In this document: positions 4,949 through 5,084 of the stretch, in pieces
Layout: every line of letters starts with the position of its first letter
Position numbering within the stretch: the first letter of the stretch is position 1
Assembly (NCBI GenBank): GCA_900770325.1
Contig: CAAGKE010000009.1
Coordinates: 1-5,084, forward strand
DNA length: 5,084 nt
Origin: Lachnospiraceae bacterium
GTDB taxonomy: Bacteria > Bacillota > Clostridia > Lachnospirales > Lachnospiraceae
Reading direction: 5' to 3'
The notes under the pieces: generated by a model
What the model was told of the DNA's origin: nothing
Database searches by the model: none
Seen by the model: only the letters and a program-made list of their open reading frames with translations
Translations under genes and position numbers: made by a program

Positions 4949-5084
4949 AAATTAAAACAAATTGGCTGTTATAAAGCCGGGTATAAAATCCATTCTGTTT
5001 CATCAGGTCTTCATGATTTCCCTGCTCAATGATTTTTCCATCCCGCATCACCAGAATCATATCCGCTTCCCGGATCGTTGACAG
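4947..5084 (-). CDS. ABC exporter ATP-binding/permease protein, C-terminal fragment (cut by window edge)
   Basis: The minus strand is open from the window edge for 45 codons to a TAG at 4949-4947. The translation begins LSTIREADMILVMRDGKI and continues with IEQGNHEDLM and FYTRLYNSQF before ending VLI. This is the standard C-terminal end of exporter-type ABC half-transporters (MsbA/LmrA/BmrA-like): LST is the tail of the H-loop HRLST, whose His lies just outside, followed by the MRDGKIIEQGNHEDL strand-turn-helix. The transmembrane domain and Walker motifs are off the window, so the substrate is unknown. Its stop codon overlaps the terminal repeat of the 4738-4948 element: AG are the first two bases of the inverted repeat. 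The last residues (VLI) may therefore reflect an insertion at the gene's end. Confidence 0.88.
   Translation of the reverse strand: MSTIREADMILVMRDGKIIEQGNHEDLMKQNGFYTRLYNSQFVLI

Overview
The window most likely comes from a Clostridia genome (Firmicutes), probably a gut Lachnospiraceae. This rests on moderate GC, strong AGGAGG-type ribosome binding sites, the flavour of the proteins, and a dispersed repeat that resembles intergenic repeats I associate with that family. The family assignment is inference; no 16S or other marker gene is present.

Layout, left to right. Positions 1-78 hold the truncated end of a dispersed repeat. Positions 79-205 are non-coding and rich in RNA-type hairpins. argH (argininosuccinate lyase, minus strand) covers 206-1600. 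A leader of about 125 nt and a strong promoter precede it; the promoter lies inside the 3' end of the next gene. queH (epoxyqueuosine reductase, minus) covers 1747-2397. A 181-bp divergent intergenic region with two perfect inverted repeats separates queH from a two-gene ABC importer on the plus strand: an ATPase at 2579-3337 and a permease at 3338-4144, of the nitrate/sulfonate/taurine/thiamine-precursor type. A 122-bp convergent gap holds a strong hairpin terminator. dut (dUTPase, minus) covers 4267-4707. A 211-bp element with short terminal inverted repeats (4738-4948) follows, and then the last 45 codons of an ABC exporter half-transporter (minus), cut by the window edge.

The genes look like ordinary chromosomal housekeeping and transport genes and do not form one pathway: arginine synthesis, tRNA queuosine synthesis, small-molecule import and nucleotide-pool sanitation. 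Only the ATPase-permease pair is clearly an operon. The importer has no substrate-binding protein in the window.

The least ordinary content is non-coding. An 83%-identical repeat occurs at both ends in opposite orientation, enclosing argH to dut. The copies differ by one paired (compensatory) change inside a small hairpin. Next to the left copy is a 17-pair stem in which every non-Watson-Crick pair is a G-U wobble on the plus strand only. A 16-bp piece of the right element recurs in the argH leader. Together these suggest a mosaic family of structured, RNA-like dispersed repeats. I see no CRISPR array, tRNA, rRNA, transposase or defence system.
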